Made by a program: the position numbers and the translations under genes. From the NCBI GenBank assembly GCA_022774085.1, contig JALFNZ010000103.1, positions 1-38,678 of the forward strand: a stretch of DNA of 38,678 nucleotides, read 5' to 3'. Positions 1-9,649 of this stretch are shown here, piece after piece. The notes under the pieces are model-generated. The model was not told the origin of the DNA and made no database searches. It was given only the letters and a program-made list of their open reading frames with translations. Source of the stretch: Bacteroidales bacterium (GTDB lineage: Bacteria > Bacteroidota > Bacteroidia > Bacteroidales > UBA932). The stretch's first letter is position 1, and each line of letters opens with the position of its first letter.

Positions 1-495
1 GATTGAAGCAGTCTGCGGGACGCTCATAAGGTTGACCACGAAGGCGAATATGCTGAAGTGAAGCACCTTGCATGCCGCAGGAATCCTCTGCGGAGGGATG
101 GTCATCTTATTGTGGATGAACCAAAGGCCTATGGGCTCTGAAAGAATGACTATTATCAGGGAAAGCGCCAGCTGGATCATAACGGCCGTGGAATAGACCT
201 TGTTGAGCTGTGCCTGGGCACCTCTGCCCATTTCGAAGGTGATGAATCTTGAAACGGCGGAATTCAGGGAGCCTGATATGACTGTGAACATTGCAACGAC
301 TCCCCCGACGACGTTGTATATGCCGTAATCCTGCTCTCCGAGGGCTGAAAGGACGACCCTTGAGGTGAACAGACCCACAAGCAGCATGAAGAACATCCTG
401 AAATAGAGCATCAGGGTGTTTTTCGCTATAGTCCTGCCTTTTGAAGAGTAGTCGTCCGCCATATAATCCGTATTGCCGTTACTTTTGATTCCCAT
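1..495 (-). CDS. Polysaccharide/lipopolysaccharide flippase-like membrane protein (Wzx/MATE-like), N-terminal part; truncated by window start
   Basis: Minus-strand open frame from ATG at 495: MGIKSNGNTDYMADDYSSKGRTIAKNTLMLYFRMFFMLLVGLFTSRVVLSALGEQDYGIYNVVGGVVAMFTVISGSLNSAVSRFITFEMGR..., typical of O-antigen flippase N-termini. Confidence 0.8.
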   Translation of the reverse strand, partial: MGIKSNGNTDYMADDYSSKGRTIAKNTLMLYFRMFFMLLVGLFTSRVVLSALGEQDYGIYNVVGGVVAMFTVISGSLNSAVSRFITFEMGRGAQAQLNKVYSTAVMIQLALSLIIVILSEPIGLWFIHNKMTIPPQRIPAACKVLHFSIFAFVVNLMSVPQTASI

Positions 496-499
496 TGTA

Positions 500-507
500 C
501 AAAGATA
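500..507 (-). promoter_or_regulatory. Bacteroidetes -7 box TATCTTTG for the flippase-like gene
   Basis: Reverse complement reads TATCTTTGTACAATG, directly abutting the start codon. Confidence 0.55.
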
Positions 508-617
508 GGAATCTTCAAAAAATAAGGGACACTTTTATTTTGAGATTTAGAATAAAAACACTAAATTAGTCGGACAAATTGTGAAAAGTGTAATATAACA
601 CTAAAAAGATAATAATT

Positions 618-917
618 ATGGTACGTTACGCAGTAATGTGGAAATTCAAGCCATCAGATGGCAGGAGTCCAAAGGAGATCGGAGAAGACGTCAAGGAGAA
701 ATATGAGTCCCTCTTGGGGCTTGTTCCGGGTCTGAAAAACATTGAGGTAGGAATCAACAGAAATGAATCAGCTACGGCTTACGATGCTATCATGATTGCA
801 GATTTCGAAACCTGGGAAGCACTTGCAGACTACAAGGCTGACTCCATGAGGGACAATGTTATCAAATATGTAGAGACTCTTATCGACGTACGTGCCAGAG
901 TCGAATATGAAAGATAA
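618..917 (+). CDS. Dabb family (stress-responsive A/B barrel) protein
   Basis: 99 aa, MVRYAVMWKFKP...GLVPGLKNIEVGIN...YDAIMIADFETWEALADYKADSMRDNVIKYVE; matches Dabb fold pattern. Confidence 0.75.
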   Translation: MVRYAVMWKFKPSDGRSPKEIGEDVKEKYESLLGLVPGLKNIEVGINRNESATAYDAIMIADFETWEALADYKADSMRDNVIKYVETLIDVRARVEYER

Positions 918-951
918 CAGTTTTATCAATAAGGAATTTCCTGAACAGAAA

Positions 952-982
952 GAGGATGACCGTTTGGCCATCCTCATTTTTT
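952..982 (+). terminator. Rho-independent terminator downstream of the Dabb gene, between it and convergent fba
   Basis: GAGGATG-accgtttggc-CATCCTC stem followed by ATTTTTT. Confidence 0.7.
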
Positions 983-999
983 GTGTCTTCGCAGTCGGA

Positions 1000-2001
1000 T
1001 TACTCAGCTTTGCCGTCTGAACCGAGAACGTTGATGATTTTGTGCTTGTAGAGCTTCTTCATGTTGTCACGAGCAGGTCCGAGGTATTTGCGTGGGTCGA
1101 ACTCAGCTGGTTTCTCAGCGAATACCTTACGGATTGCAGCTGTCATAGCAAGACGTGAGTCAGAGTCGATGTTGATCTTGCAAACTGCAGATTTGGCTGC
1201 TTTGCGGAGCCAAGGCTCAGGAATACCGATAGCAGACTTGAGGGCGCCACCGAATTTGTTGATTGTGTCAACCTCCTCCTGAGGAACTGATGAAGAACCG
1301 TGGAGAACGATAGGGAATCCAGGAAGCTCTTTCTCTACACCCTCGAGAACGTCGAATGCAAGCATTGGAGGTACGAGGCGGCCAGTCTCTGGATCAACTG
1401 TGCACTGCTCAGGAGTGAATTTGTAAGCTCCGTGTGAAGTACCGATTGAGATGGCGAGAGAGTCGCATCCGGTCTTGGTAACAAAGTCAACGACTTCCTC
1501 AGGACGGGTGTAAGTGTGATGTTCTGAAGATACCTCATCCTCAACACCTGCGAGCACTCCGAGCTCACCCTCAACTGTTACGTCGAACTGATGTGCATAG
1601 TCATCAACCTGTTTTGTAAGAGCTACGTTCTCATCGTAAGGAAGGTGTGAACCGTCGATCATTACTGAAGAGAAACCGTTGTCGATACAAGCCTTGCAAG
1701 TCTCGAAAGTATCACCATGGTCAAGGTGAAGAACAATCTGAGGATTTGCCCAGCCAAGCTCCTTTGCGTACTCAACAGCACCCTGAGCCATGTAGCGGAG
1801 GAGTGTACCGTTTGCGTAGTTGCGTGCGCCCTTTGATACCTGGAGGATAACAGGAGATTTAGTCTCAGCTGCAGCCTGGATGATAGCCTGCATCTGCTCC
1901 ATGTTGTTGAAATTGAATGCTGGAATTGCGTAACCGCCGTCAATAGCCTTAGCGAACATCTCTCTGGTGTTCACAAGACCAAGTTCTTTGTAAGATACCA
2001 T
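1000..2001 (-). CDS. fba: Class II fructose-bisphosphate aldolase
   Basis: MVSYKELGLVNTREMFAKAIDGGYAIPAFNFNNMEQMQAI..., HLDHGDTFE, SVMIDGSHLPYDENVALTK, VLHGSSSVP; ATG at 2001 preferred to the upstream TTG of the ORF track. Confidence 0.93.
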   Translation of the reverse strand: MVSYKELGLVNTREMFAKAIDGGYAIPAFNFNNMEQMQAIIQAAAETKSPVILQVSKGARNYANGTLLRYMAQGAVEYAKELGWANPQIVLHLDHGDTFETCKACIDNGFSSVMIDGSHLPYDENVALTKQVDDYAHQFDVTVEGELGVLAGVEDEVSSEHHTYTRPEEVVDFVTKTGCDSLAISIGTSHGAYKFTPEQCTVDPETGRLVPPMLAFDVLEGVEKELPGFPIVLHGSSSVPQEEVDTINKFGGALKSAIGIPEPWLRKAAKSAVCKINIDSDSRLAMTAAIRKVFAEKPAEFDPRKYLGPARDNMKKLYKHKIINVLGSDGKAE

Positions 2002-2102
2002 AAAATCTATAATTTGATGAAAATTCGTTTCCATTTTTCTAAAACTCTGCAAAAATAACTAATTTTGCGGAATATTGAAAAATTTATTCCACAAGGTTAA
2101 AA

Positions 2103-2672
2103 ATGGCAGAAAAAGTTATAATTTTCTCAGCACCTTCAGGAGCAGGGAAAAGCACGATAGTGAATCATATTCTTAAACTATACCCTGAACTTGAATTCTC
2201 AATTTCAGCCACTTCACGAGCTCCCAGGGGCAGTGAGAAAGATGGCGTAGAGTACTATTTCTTCAGTGCTGACCAGTTCAGGAAGATGATAAGCGAAGAC
2301 AAGTTCGTCGAATACGAGGAAGTGTATTCCGGTTCGTTTTACGGTACGCTCAAGTCTGAAGTGGAAAGAATATGGGCCAAAGGCCACACTATCGTCTTCG
2401 ACATCGATGTCAAGGGCGGAGTGAATGTAAAAAGGATTTTCGGCGACAAGGCTTTGTCCGTTCTCATTAAGGCGCCATCGACGGAGGTTCTGCGCCAGAG
2501 ACTTATTGGCCGCGGGACAGATTCAATGGAGGCCATCGGGAAAAGGCTTGCAAAGGCTGAGTCAGAGATGGAATTTGCAAACGGAAAATTTGACTATGTA
2601 CTTGTAAATGATTCTCTTGAAGATGCTCTTGCCGAAGCGGGAAAAATAGTCGGAGAGTTTCTTGCCAAATAA
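2103..2672 (+). CDS. gmk: Guanylate kinase
   Basis: P-loop SAPSGAGKSTIV, SISATSRAPRGSEKDGVEYYF, Gmk length. Confidence 0.95.
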   Translation: MAEKVIIFSAPSGAGKSTIVNHILKLYPELEFSISATSRAPRGSEKDGVEYYFFSADQFRKMISEDKFVEYEEVYSGSFYGTLKSEVERIWAKGHTIVFDIDVKGGVNVKRIFGDKALSVLIKAPSTEVLRQRLIGRGTDSMEAIGKRLAKAESEMEFANGKFDYVLVNDSLEDALAEAGKIVGEFLAK

Positions 2673-2681
2673 TCATCTTTT

Positions 2682-3242
2682 ATGAAAATTGCCGTTTACG
2701 GAGGTTCGTTCAATCCCCTCCATATAGGGCATTATGCCATTATCAGGCATCTGGTCGAGGTTGAGGGCTTCGACCTGGTGTATCTTGTGGTATCTCCGAA
2801 GAACCCTTTGAAGGAGGGCATAAGTGCAGAGTCAGCTCCTCAGCGTTTCGAAGCGGCGCGCCAGGCAGTTGTGAGAAGAGGTTTGGAAGACAAGGTGACT
2901 GTAGATGACATCGAACTGAAAATGCCGGCCCCACATTTCACTATCAGGACTTTGGATGCTCTGAAAGAAAGAGAGCCGGAAAACGAGTTCACCCTCATCA
3001 TGGGATCGGACCAGATTGCAGACATCCACAGGTGGAAGGATTATGAAAGATTGCTCTGTGAATACGGAGTTCTGGTATATCCCCGCAATGGCTATGACCT
3101 GGAAGGCATCATCGATGAGCTCAAAAAAGAGCATCCATCATGCCGTTTGGGAATGATGGATGCTCCTATGGTTGATATTTCGTCCACAGCCATCCGCGAA
3201 GCCCTTGCCAATGGCCGGAGCGTTGATGACTACCTCATGTAG
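2682..3242 (+). CDS. nadD: Nicotinate-nucleotide adenylyltransferase
   Basis: GGSFNPLHIGHYAI, LIMGSDQIADIHRWKDYE, DISSTAIREAL. Confidence 0.94.
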   Translation: MKIAVYGGSFNPLHIGHYAIIRHLVEVEGFDLVYLVVSPKNPLKEGISAESAPQRFEAARQAVVRRGLEDKVTVDDIELKMPAPHFTIRTLDALKEREPENEFTLIMGSDQIADIHRWKDYERLLCEYGVLVYPRNGYDLEGIIDELKKEHPSCRLGMMDAPMVDISSTAIREALANGRSVDDYLM

Positions 3243-3281
3243 TATGCTCCGACAGGACCGCCTCCAGCTGAACGGTAGGTT

Positions 3282-4991
3282 TTATTTCGAAACAAGTTCA
3301 GTAGCCTTTGCAAGAGCCGGTACAATGTGAGGGAAGATATTTTCCGCACCGATTTCCTTATCGACTCCGAACTTGACAAGAGAGGCATGTACTTTCTCCG
3401 TGACTCCAGAAAGGATTACGGTCACTCCCCTCTTGCGTGTACGCTCGCAGAGGTTGCGCAAGTTGTTGATACCGGTCGAATCAATGAAAGGAACCTTGCG
3501 CATCCTGATGATACGCACCTTGGTGCCACTCTGCTTCATATTCTCAAGTTCTTCAAAACGGCTTGCAAGTCCGAAGAAGAAAGGACCGTTGATTTCATAG
3601 ACCTCAACTCCCTCGGGAATATCCAGATATTCAGTATCCTCCGGTGAAATGACCTCATCGTTTTCAGTAGCTGCAAGCTGATTGTTTTCAAGGACTTCAA
3701 TAGACGAAGTCTGCATGACGCGACGAACGAAGAGCACGATTGCGAGCAGCACTCCTACCTCGATGGCCACAGTAAGGTCAACTATGACAGTAAGGAAGAA
3801 AGTTATCAGAAGCACGGCTACGTCGGAACGGTCACCTTTGAGAAGATATTTGAAAGTTCTCCATTCACTCATATTGTAAGCGACCATGACAAGGATGGCG
3901 GCAAGGCATCCCAGCGGGATATAAACCGCATAAGGCATGAGGAAAAGGTAAATCAGAAGAAGGACGATGGCGTGGATGATGCCTGTGACCGGAGTCTTTC
4001 CGCCGTTGTTGATGCTGGCCATTGTCCTTGCCAGTGCACCAGTTGCCGGAATACCGCCGAACAAAGGAGTGACGATGTTGGCAATACCCTGTCCGATGAG
4101 TTCCGTATTTGAATTATGATGTTTTCCGGTAGCACCGTCAGCGACCATTGCAGCCATAAGTGATTCGATGGCGCAGAGGATGGCGATGGTGAAGGCCGGG
4201 GAAACAAGTCCCTTGATTGTCTGATAATCAAATTCAGGGGCTACAGGTTTTGGCATAGGAAGGCCCTGAGCGAGTTCCGGGAATTTTGAGCCGATGGTTG
4301 CAAACTCGATTCCGGCGAATTTGCTGAGAAGAACCGAGGCTACGGTACCCACGACAAGGGCAATCAGGGAACCTGGAATCTTCTTGGTAACCTTGCTCCA
4401 GAAAATGATGATCAGAAGGCAGCCAAGGCTCATGACAAGCTCAATCCAGTTAATTGAGCCTATGTTCTGGAAATAGCATATCCACTCGGGAATAAATCCG
4501 GCAGGCACTTGAAGATCAAGCGGATAACCGAAAAAATCTTTCATCTGTGTAGAAAAAATCGTAAGTGCGATACCGCTGGTGAATCCGACTACGATAGGAT
4601 ATGGGATGAATTTGAATATCGCACCCATCTTGCACAGGCCCATTACGACAAGGAAAACACCTGCCATGATGGTTGCTATGATGAGGCCCTGCATTCCATA
4701 CTGTGCAACGATACCTGCGACAATTACGATGAATGCGCCGGTAGGTCCTCCTATGAGGAAATTCGATCCGCCGAAGAAAGAAATGAGGAAACCTGCAACA
4801 ATTGCAGTAATGAGACCCTGCTGAGGGGTTACGCCGCTGGCGATACCGAATGCAATTGCAAGAGGAAGGGCAATGATTCCGACAATGATACCGGCAATAA
4901 GGTCTGACATGAATGTCTTCTTGTCATAACGGCCTTTCTTGAACAATCCGAAGAACTTCGGTTTGAATACGTTGGTTAAATTTAAGTTCAT
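3282..4991 (-). CDS. SulP family inorganic anion transporter with C-terminal STAS domain
   Basis: DLIAGIIVGIIALPLAIAFGIASGVTPQQGLITAIVAGF; C-terminal STAS-like FIDSTGINNLRNL. Confidence 0.92.
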   Translation of the reverse strand: MNLNLTNVFKPKFFGLFKKGRYDKKTFMSDLIAGIIVGIIALPLAIAFGIASGVTPQQGLITAIVAGFLISFFGGSNFLIGGPTGAFIVIVAGIVAQYGMQGLIIATIMAGVFLVVMGLCKMGAIFKFIPYPIVVGFTSGIALTIFSTQMKDFFGYPLDLQVPAGFIPEWICYFQNIGSINWIELVMSLGCLLIIIFWSKVTKKIPGSLIALVVGTVASVLLSKFAGIEFATIGSKFPELAQGLPMPKPVAPEFDYQTIKGLVSPAFTIAILCAIESLMAAMVADGATGKHHNSNTELIGQGIANIVTPLFGGIPATGALARTMASINNGGKTPVTGIIHAIVLLLIYLFLMPYAVYIPLGCLAAILVMVAYNMSEWRTFKYLLKGDRSDVAVLLITFFLTVIVDLTVAIEVGVLLAIVLFVRRVMQTSSIEVLENNQLAATENDEVISPEDTEYLDIPEGVEVYEINGPFFFGLASRFEELENMKQSGTKVRIIRMRKVPFIDSTGINNLRNLCERTRKRGVTVILSGVTEKVHASLVKFGVDKEIGAENIFPHIVPALAKATELVSK

Positions 4992-5010
4992 GATTTACAC
5001 TAATAATTGT

Positions 5011-5034
5011 TACACTGTGTACACTTTGTACACT
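5011..5034. repeat. Three 9-bp-spaced TACACT direct repeats upstream of the SulP gene
   Basis: TTACACTGT GTACACTTT GTACACTCA; TACACT at 5011, 5020 and 5029. Confidence 0.6.
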
Positions 5035-5047
5035 CACTACTATCACA

Positions 5048-5908
5048 CTATTCACCTGACATATAGGCTCCGAACCGCTTTGCGGTATTGAGTTCCGCCT
5101 CCTTTGTGGAAGCTCCGGTCAACTTTGTCGTAACCGATGATGCCGGAAGGCTTACAAGCCTTACCATATTCTCAGTTTTTGTCACACTTTCGAATTTCTT
5201 GGAGTTGAAGCTGATTCCGGCACCGACAGGTTTCGGATTCTCAGAAACATTTGCTGGATGCACACCCCAGACATAGGCATAAGATTCCCCTATTACAACT
5301 GTCTCGCCTTCATGATAATTTATACCTGTAAGGAACTGTACTTTCTTTCCCGAAAGCTCAGTTGCAGTCACACGGGCAGTTCTGTTCTTGACATAGACAT
5401 CCACCCTTATGCTGACATCAACTGTATCATCCTTGTAAGGAACGCCGTAAGCGATGAGCTCGGCATAAGATCCCTTGGAAGTGTCTCCGACACGGGCGGT
5501 ACGTCCCTTGGTAGCCTTCAGTTTGATTTCCTTTTCTCCGTCCCAAAGTGCAATGCCTCCAAAACCTACTGTCTTTCCAACCATATATTCGTCACATCCG
5601 GCACCTGATTCTTCCTGCTGGGCCTGGGTAGGATACCATTTATACTTCAACAGTTCCATTCCCCTGCCACTCTTTGAATACAGGTCGATGGCACCGCTGT
5701 CGTTGAAATATATTCTTAAAGCCATGTGGCTATTCTCTACAGCAGGACCATGATGGCCTACAAGTTTATACATATTCGCCTGTTCTGAAACGATTTCCTT
5801 AATCTGAAGGGAATCGCTACGCAGGAAAAGGCTGCTTGCAGTCTGTGCCGAAGACTGGAGGCTGAATGCCGAAACTGCAAGGAAAAGAATCAAATGTCTG
5901 GTTTTCAT
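5048..5908 (-). CDS. Secreted protein, DUF4861-like
   Basis: Signal peptide MKTRHLILFLAVSAFSLQSSAQ; GAGCDEYMVGKTVGFGGIALWDG... resembles DUF4861 proteins. Confidence 0.55.
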   Translation of the reverse strand: MKTRHLILFLAVSAFSLQSSAQTASSLFLRSDSLQIKEIVSEQANMYKLVGHHGPAVENSHMALRIYFNDSGAIDLYSKSGRGMELLKYKWYPTQAQQEESGAGCDEYMVGKTVGFGGIALWDGEKEIKLKATKGRTARVGDTSKGSYAELIAYGVPYKDDTVDVSIRVDVYVKNRTARVTATELSGKKVQFLTGINYHEGETVVIGESYAYVWGVHPANVSENPKPVGAGISFNSKKFESVTKTENMVRLVSLPASSVTTKLTGASTKEAELNTAKRFGAYMSGE

Positions 5909-5919
5909 ACTCGTCGGGG

Positions 5920-6465
5920 TTATTCGTTATCAGGCATTTCAAAAAATGAAAAATGTACATTCCCGTATTTTTTCTCTTTCAGGAAAAACGGATGGGAACT
6001 GAATTCATACTCTTGAGGATGTTCAAGGATGAAATAGCCTCCTGGATGTACGATGCCTTTTGACAATACACGGTCGGGCAAGGTGTCCAGACCTTCCAGG
6101 GCATAAGGAGGGTCGGCAAATACAATGTCGAATTTTTCCCTGCATATTTCCAGAAAGTCAAATACATTATGGCGTACTACCGTCATATTGTCAAGCGAAA
6201 ACTTGGAGGCCTGGGACTTGATGAAGGATGCATTGGCAGGCAGCATCTCAACACAATATACCATTCTCACGCCTCTGGAAGCAAACTCATAAGAAATCGA
6301 ACCTGTGCCGCCGAAAAGGTCCAGGACCTGAAGACCTTCTATCTCATACTCATTGTTGAGCATGTTGAAAAGGCCTTCCTTGGCAAAATCCGTTGTAGGG
6401 CGGGCCTTATATCCTGCCGGCGGACATATTGTCTTTCCTTTTAGCTTTCCTCCTATTATTCTCAT
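5920..6465 (-). CDS. rsmD: 16S rRNA (guanine(966)-N(2))-methyltransferase RsmD
   Basis: MRIIGGKLKGKTICPPAGYKARPTTDFAKEGLFNML, VLDLFGGTGSISYEFASRG, FDIVFADPPYA. Confidence 0.93.
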   Translation of the reverse strand: MRIIGGKLKGKTICPPAGYKARPTTDFAKEGLFNMLNNEYEIEGLQVLDLFGGTGSISYEFASRGVRMVYCVEMLPANASFIKSQASKFSLDNMTVVRHNVFDFLEICREKFDIVFADPPYALEGLDTLPDRVLSKGIVHPGGYFILEHPQEYEFSSHPFFLKEKKYGNVHFSFFEMPDNE

Positions 6466-6472
6466 ATTCGTC

Positions 6473-7174
6473 TTATATTGACTTAAGATTTACATCCACA
6501 TTCCTGAAATATCTGTACAGGGACATTTCCTGCTCAGGCTCCAACGGAGTCCTGAAAGTGATGGATGAAATCTCAGGGTTCAGCTGAAGTTTCTTCAATG
6601 TCATGAAAATGAAGTATTCTGCCGTAGTGAAGTCAGGTGCATGGAAACTGTTGCACAAAAGAAGAGTCCTCCCCTGCGCTATCACCAGATACAGATAGCC
6701 GTCCATATATGCAGCTACTATCTTGTTATATTCCGGGACTGACGGAAGGAACCTCAGCATATAATATATATAAGGAAGGCAACGTTCCTGATGTCCGTCT
6801 GTTTTGAGGACTGTCTGGGAAAGCACTTTCGAAAGAGTCTCCCCTATTGAATTGGAAAATACAAGGACAGAACCGGTCTGGGGAACCTGTACATATTCCA
6901 CCTGGTCATCATCCTGAAGAGTCACCATGTCTGCAAGTACTTCCCTTGAACGGGCCGGTGTGTGGAAATGCTCCGGTACCAGGGTAAACTTGGGTGTGAA
7001 CAGGCCTATCTCAACGGCATCATAACGTTTCTGGAGGTCAATAGCCGTGAAAATTCTTTCCGCGCCCATCCAGCCGGAATACTCACTGACTCCGTCAGTC
7101 TCCTTTATAAAAGAATATCCACTCAAGCCGACTTGAATGGATATTCTGCTATGATTATTATCCGTTGTTATCAT
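6473..7174 (-). CDS. DUF3822 family protein
   Basis: 233 aa, adjacent to rsmD as in other Bacteroidetes; ISIQVGLSGYSFIKETDG...LLLCNSFHAPDFTTAEYFIFMTLKKLQLNPE. Confidence 0.7.
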   Translation of the reverse strand: MITTDNNHSRISIQVGLSGYSFIKETDGVSEYSGWMGAERIFTAIDLQKRYDAVEIGLFTPKFTLVPEHFHTPARSREVLADMVTLQDDDQVEYVQVPQTGSVLVFSNSIGETLSKVLSQTVLKTDGHQERCLPYIYYMLRFLPSVPEYNKIVAAYMDGYLYLVIAQGRTLLLCNSFHAPDFTTAEYFIFMTLKKLQLNPEISSITFRTPLEPEQEMSLYRYFRNVDVNLKSI

Positions 7175-7197
7175 CTGATACAGACTGTCGGAATCGA

Positions 7198-7887
7198 TTA
7201 CTCCCAGTTACCTGCGTTGTTGTTAGGAGCTGTGATGCTACCAACCTGGAGTCCAGGATAACGTCCCTGGTCTTCCCTTTCTGCATCGAGGTTGATTCTG
7301 AGCTGGTTGTCAACACCTTTGAGAAGAGATTTGAAAGGCATTGAAGCCTCGAAGAGAGGAACCTTGACGCCAGAAACCATCTTCACTGTCGCATCCATGA
7401 TGACAGGCTCTCCGCAGAAAGGAATGTACTTGAGTGAATCCACGCGGAAATCTGTACGGCTGCGGAACAATGTATCCCTTACAGGAATTTCGTTCTCAAT
7501 CTGGAAAACAAGCTTTTCACCATTATTGTACAGAGCCAACATTTCTTCAGGTTTAATCCTTGGATTGCGTTTCTTGATTCTGTTGGTATTCTCTACTGCA
7601 ACAGAGTCATCCTTTGATCCGACCTGCATGACAATTTTCATCTTACCTTCCTTGTAGAAGTCAATGAGGGAGTCAATCTGGGAAGTGTACTTTCCGTTGA
7701 CATTCTTGTAGGCAACCTGAAGGTCTCGGATATCCTTGAGCCTCTGGACGCCGATGCTCACACGGTAATCCTTCATTTTGTTAAACTCCACTGGCTGCAT
7801 TACGCTTTTTACAATAGCATAGGTCAGTCCCACGATAATTACGGGGAAGACGAGGTAGGTTAAAACCTTTTTTAGTATTGAATTCAT
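7198..7887 (-). CDS. Membrane-anchored conserved hypothetical protein
   Basis: MNSILKKVLTYLVFPVIIVGLTYAIVKSVMQPVEFNKMKDYRVSIGVQRLKDIRDLQVAYK...; N-terminal TM; ATG at 7887 chosen over the longer ORF. Confidence 0.65.
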   Translation of the reverse strand: MNSILKKVLTYLVFPVIIVGLTYAIVKSVMQPVEFNKMKDYRVSIGVQRLKDIRDLQVAYKNVNGKYTSQIDSLIDFYKEGKMKIVMQVGSKDDSVAVENTNRIKKRNPRIKPEEMLALYNNGEKLVFQIENEIPVRDTLFRSRTDFRVDSLKYIPFCGEPVIMDATVKMVSGVKVPLFEASMPFKSLLKGVDNQLRINLDAEREDQGRYPGLQVGSITAPNNNAGNWE

Positions 7888-7990
7888 TATAATGGTATAT
7901 TTATTTTCCAAATTCCGGACAAAGTTAGAAATTTCATTTATGATATGCAATATAATTTTGTATTTTTGCGCCACAAAACTACACAGAATA

Positions 7991-9040
7991 ATGAACGATA
8001 TTTCTGGACATACTATTCAGACAATGATGTCCATGATCGAAAATGCCAGACATATTTCGATTGTGACACATATGAAACCTGATGGAGATGCGATGGGCAG
8101 TTCGCTTGGTTTATACAGATTCCTACTAAGGAATGTGAAGGCCAGGATTAAAATCGTCCTGCCGAGCGAATGTCCCCGTAACCTTGCTTTCATGGTGCAG
8201 GAGGGAGAAAATTCAGACATACTGGTACATTCTTCCAATGACGACCCCGCCTTTGTGGCTCTTATGGAAAGCGATCTGATTTTCTGTCTGGACTTCAATT
8301 CATTCCACAGGACAGAAGGCTTGCAGCAAGCACTTCAGGAAAGTCAGGCTGCAAAGATTCTGATTGACCACCATCTGAATCCTGACAGATCAATGTTCGA
8401 CCTTGTTTTCTCCGAGACTGAAATTTCCTCGACATCCGAACTGCTCTATTACATCCTGGTCAGGACTCCATATATTGACGGCGAGGCCTCACGACTCGGG
8501 CTGGCCTGCGCCTCGGCAATATACACCGGCATGACGACTGACACGAACAATTTCAACAACTCCACCTACCCTTCCACTCTTGCAATGGCATCTGAATTGA
8601 TTGCATGCGGCGTGGACAGGGACGTAATAATAGAAAAGGTGATGCATAGCTATAGGGAGAACCGGATGAGGCTGCTGGGGACCTTGCTCAAGGACAATAT
8701 GGTGGTAATTCCGGAAGGCGGTGCATGTATTGTGCTGGACAAGAAAACAATACAAGAATATGACATCGTGGAGGGAGATACTGAAGGGTTCGTAAATATC
8801 CCGCTTGACATAGCAAATGTAAGGATGAGCATCTTTGTAAAGGAAGAAGATGGAAAGGCAAGGGTGTCGATAAGGTCAAAAAAAGGGACTTCAGCCAACA
8901 GATGCGCCACAACCTATTTCCATGGAGGAGGGCATGAGAATGCCTCGGGCGGAAAGATTATTTTCCCTGACGACATCACGGACATTTCCATGGCAAAAGA
9001 TTACATCCTCGGGATTATGGAGTCATTCCTCAATGAATAA
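7991..9040 (+). CDS. DHH/DHHA1 family phosphoesterase, NrnA-like oligoribonuclease/pAp phosphatase
   Basis: ISIVTHMKPDGDAMGSSLGLY, ILIDHHLNPD, C-terminal HGGGHENASGG; TATTTTTG promoter box upstream. Confidence 0.88.
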   Translation: MNDISGHTIQTMMSMIENARHISIVTHMKPDGDAMGSSLGLYRFLLRNVKARIKIVLPSECPRNLAFMVQEGENSDILVHSSNDDPAFVALMESDLIFCLDFNSFHRTEGLQQALQESQAAKILIDHHLNPDRSMFDLVFSETEISSTSELLYYILVRTPYIDGEASRLGLACASAIYTGMTTDTNNFNNSTYPSTLAMASELIACGVDRDVIIEKVMHSYRENRMRLLGTLLKDNMVVIPEGGACIVLDKKTIQEYDIVEGDTEGFVNIPLDIANVRMSIFVKEEDGKARVSIRSKKGTSANRCATTYFHGGGHENASGGKIIFPDDITDISMAKDYILGIMESFLNE

Positions 9041-9050
9041 ACATACTGAA

Positions 9051-9602
9051 ATGAAACACAGACATATCATAACTTTTGCAATGGTTGTTTTCTCAATGCT
9101 GTCTTTGAGTTCATGCGTCAGGCAGAAGCTCGAACAGACATATTCCAAGCAGGAGGAGACAATAGACAAATATATCAAAAATGCATTAACTTCATCCCAG
9201 GAAGCGACTGTCACATATAGCAACGGCTCGAGCAGGCTCACCAGGAAACAAGGTGAAGGCGAGGAACTTAAGCCAAACGGGACTGTCTCTTTCTACTATG
9301 CCGGATATGTTTTCTCCGGCAACCTTTCAAAGGACAATCTTTTCTGCACAAACCATCAGGAGACAGCCTCGGATGCTAAATGGGAACTTACCGACGAGGA
9401 GTACGATATTCTGACCGTGCACCTGAATGAAAGCGGATTCATCGAAGGATTGAGGAACGGTCTTGTAGGTGTAAAAGCCGGTGAGGAATGTGAAATCCTG
9501 TTTTCTGGCAAATATGGATTCGGGAACAAACCTTTTGGCACAATTCCTGCAAATTCCGCCTTGCTCTACAAAATCTGGGTTGAAAGCATCTCCAATGACT
9601 GA
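9051..9602 (+). CDS. FKBP-type peptidyl-prolyl isomerase lipoprotein
   Basis: Lipobox LSSC; GVKAGEECEILFSGKYGFGNKPFGTIPANSALLYKIWVESI; an upstream ATG at 9033 overlapping the previous gene is also possible. Confidence 0.8.
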   Translation: MKHRHIITFAMVVFSMLSLSSCVRQKLEQTYSKQEETIDKYIKNALTSSQEATVTYSNGSSRLTRKQGEGEELKPNGTVSFYYAGYVFSGNLSKDNLFCTNHQETASDAKWELTDEEYDILTVHLNESGFIEGLRNGLVGVKAGEECEILFSGKYGFGNKPFGTIPANSALLYKIWVESISND

Positions 9603-9606
9603 GTTT

Positions 9607-9614
9607 TTTGTATC
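9607..9614 (+). promoter_or_regulatory. -7 box TATCTTTG upstream of second FKBP gene (approximate position)
   Basis: tttttTGTATCTTTGCAAC about 40 nt before ATG 9650. Confidence 0.45.
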
Positions 9615-9649
9615 TTTGCAACTTTGTTGAACCGATATCATTTAATATA

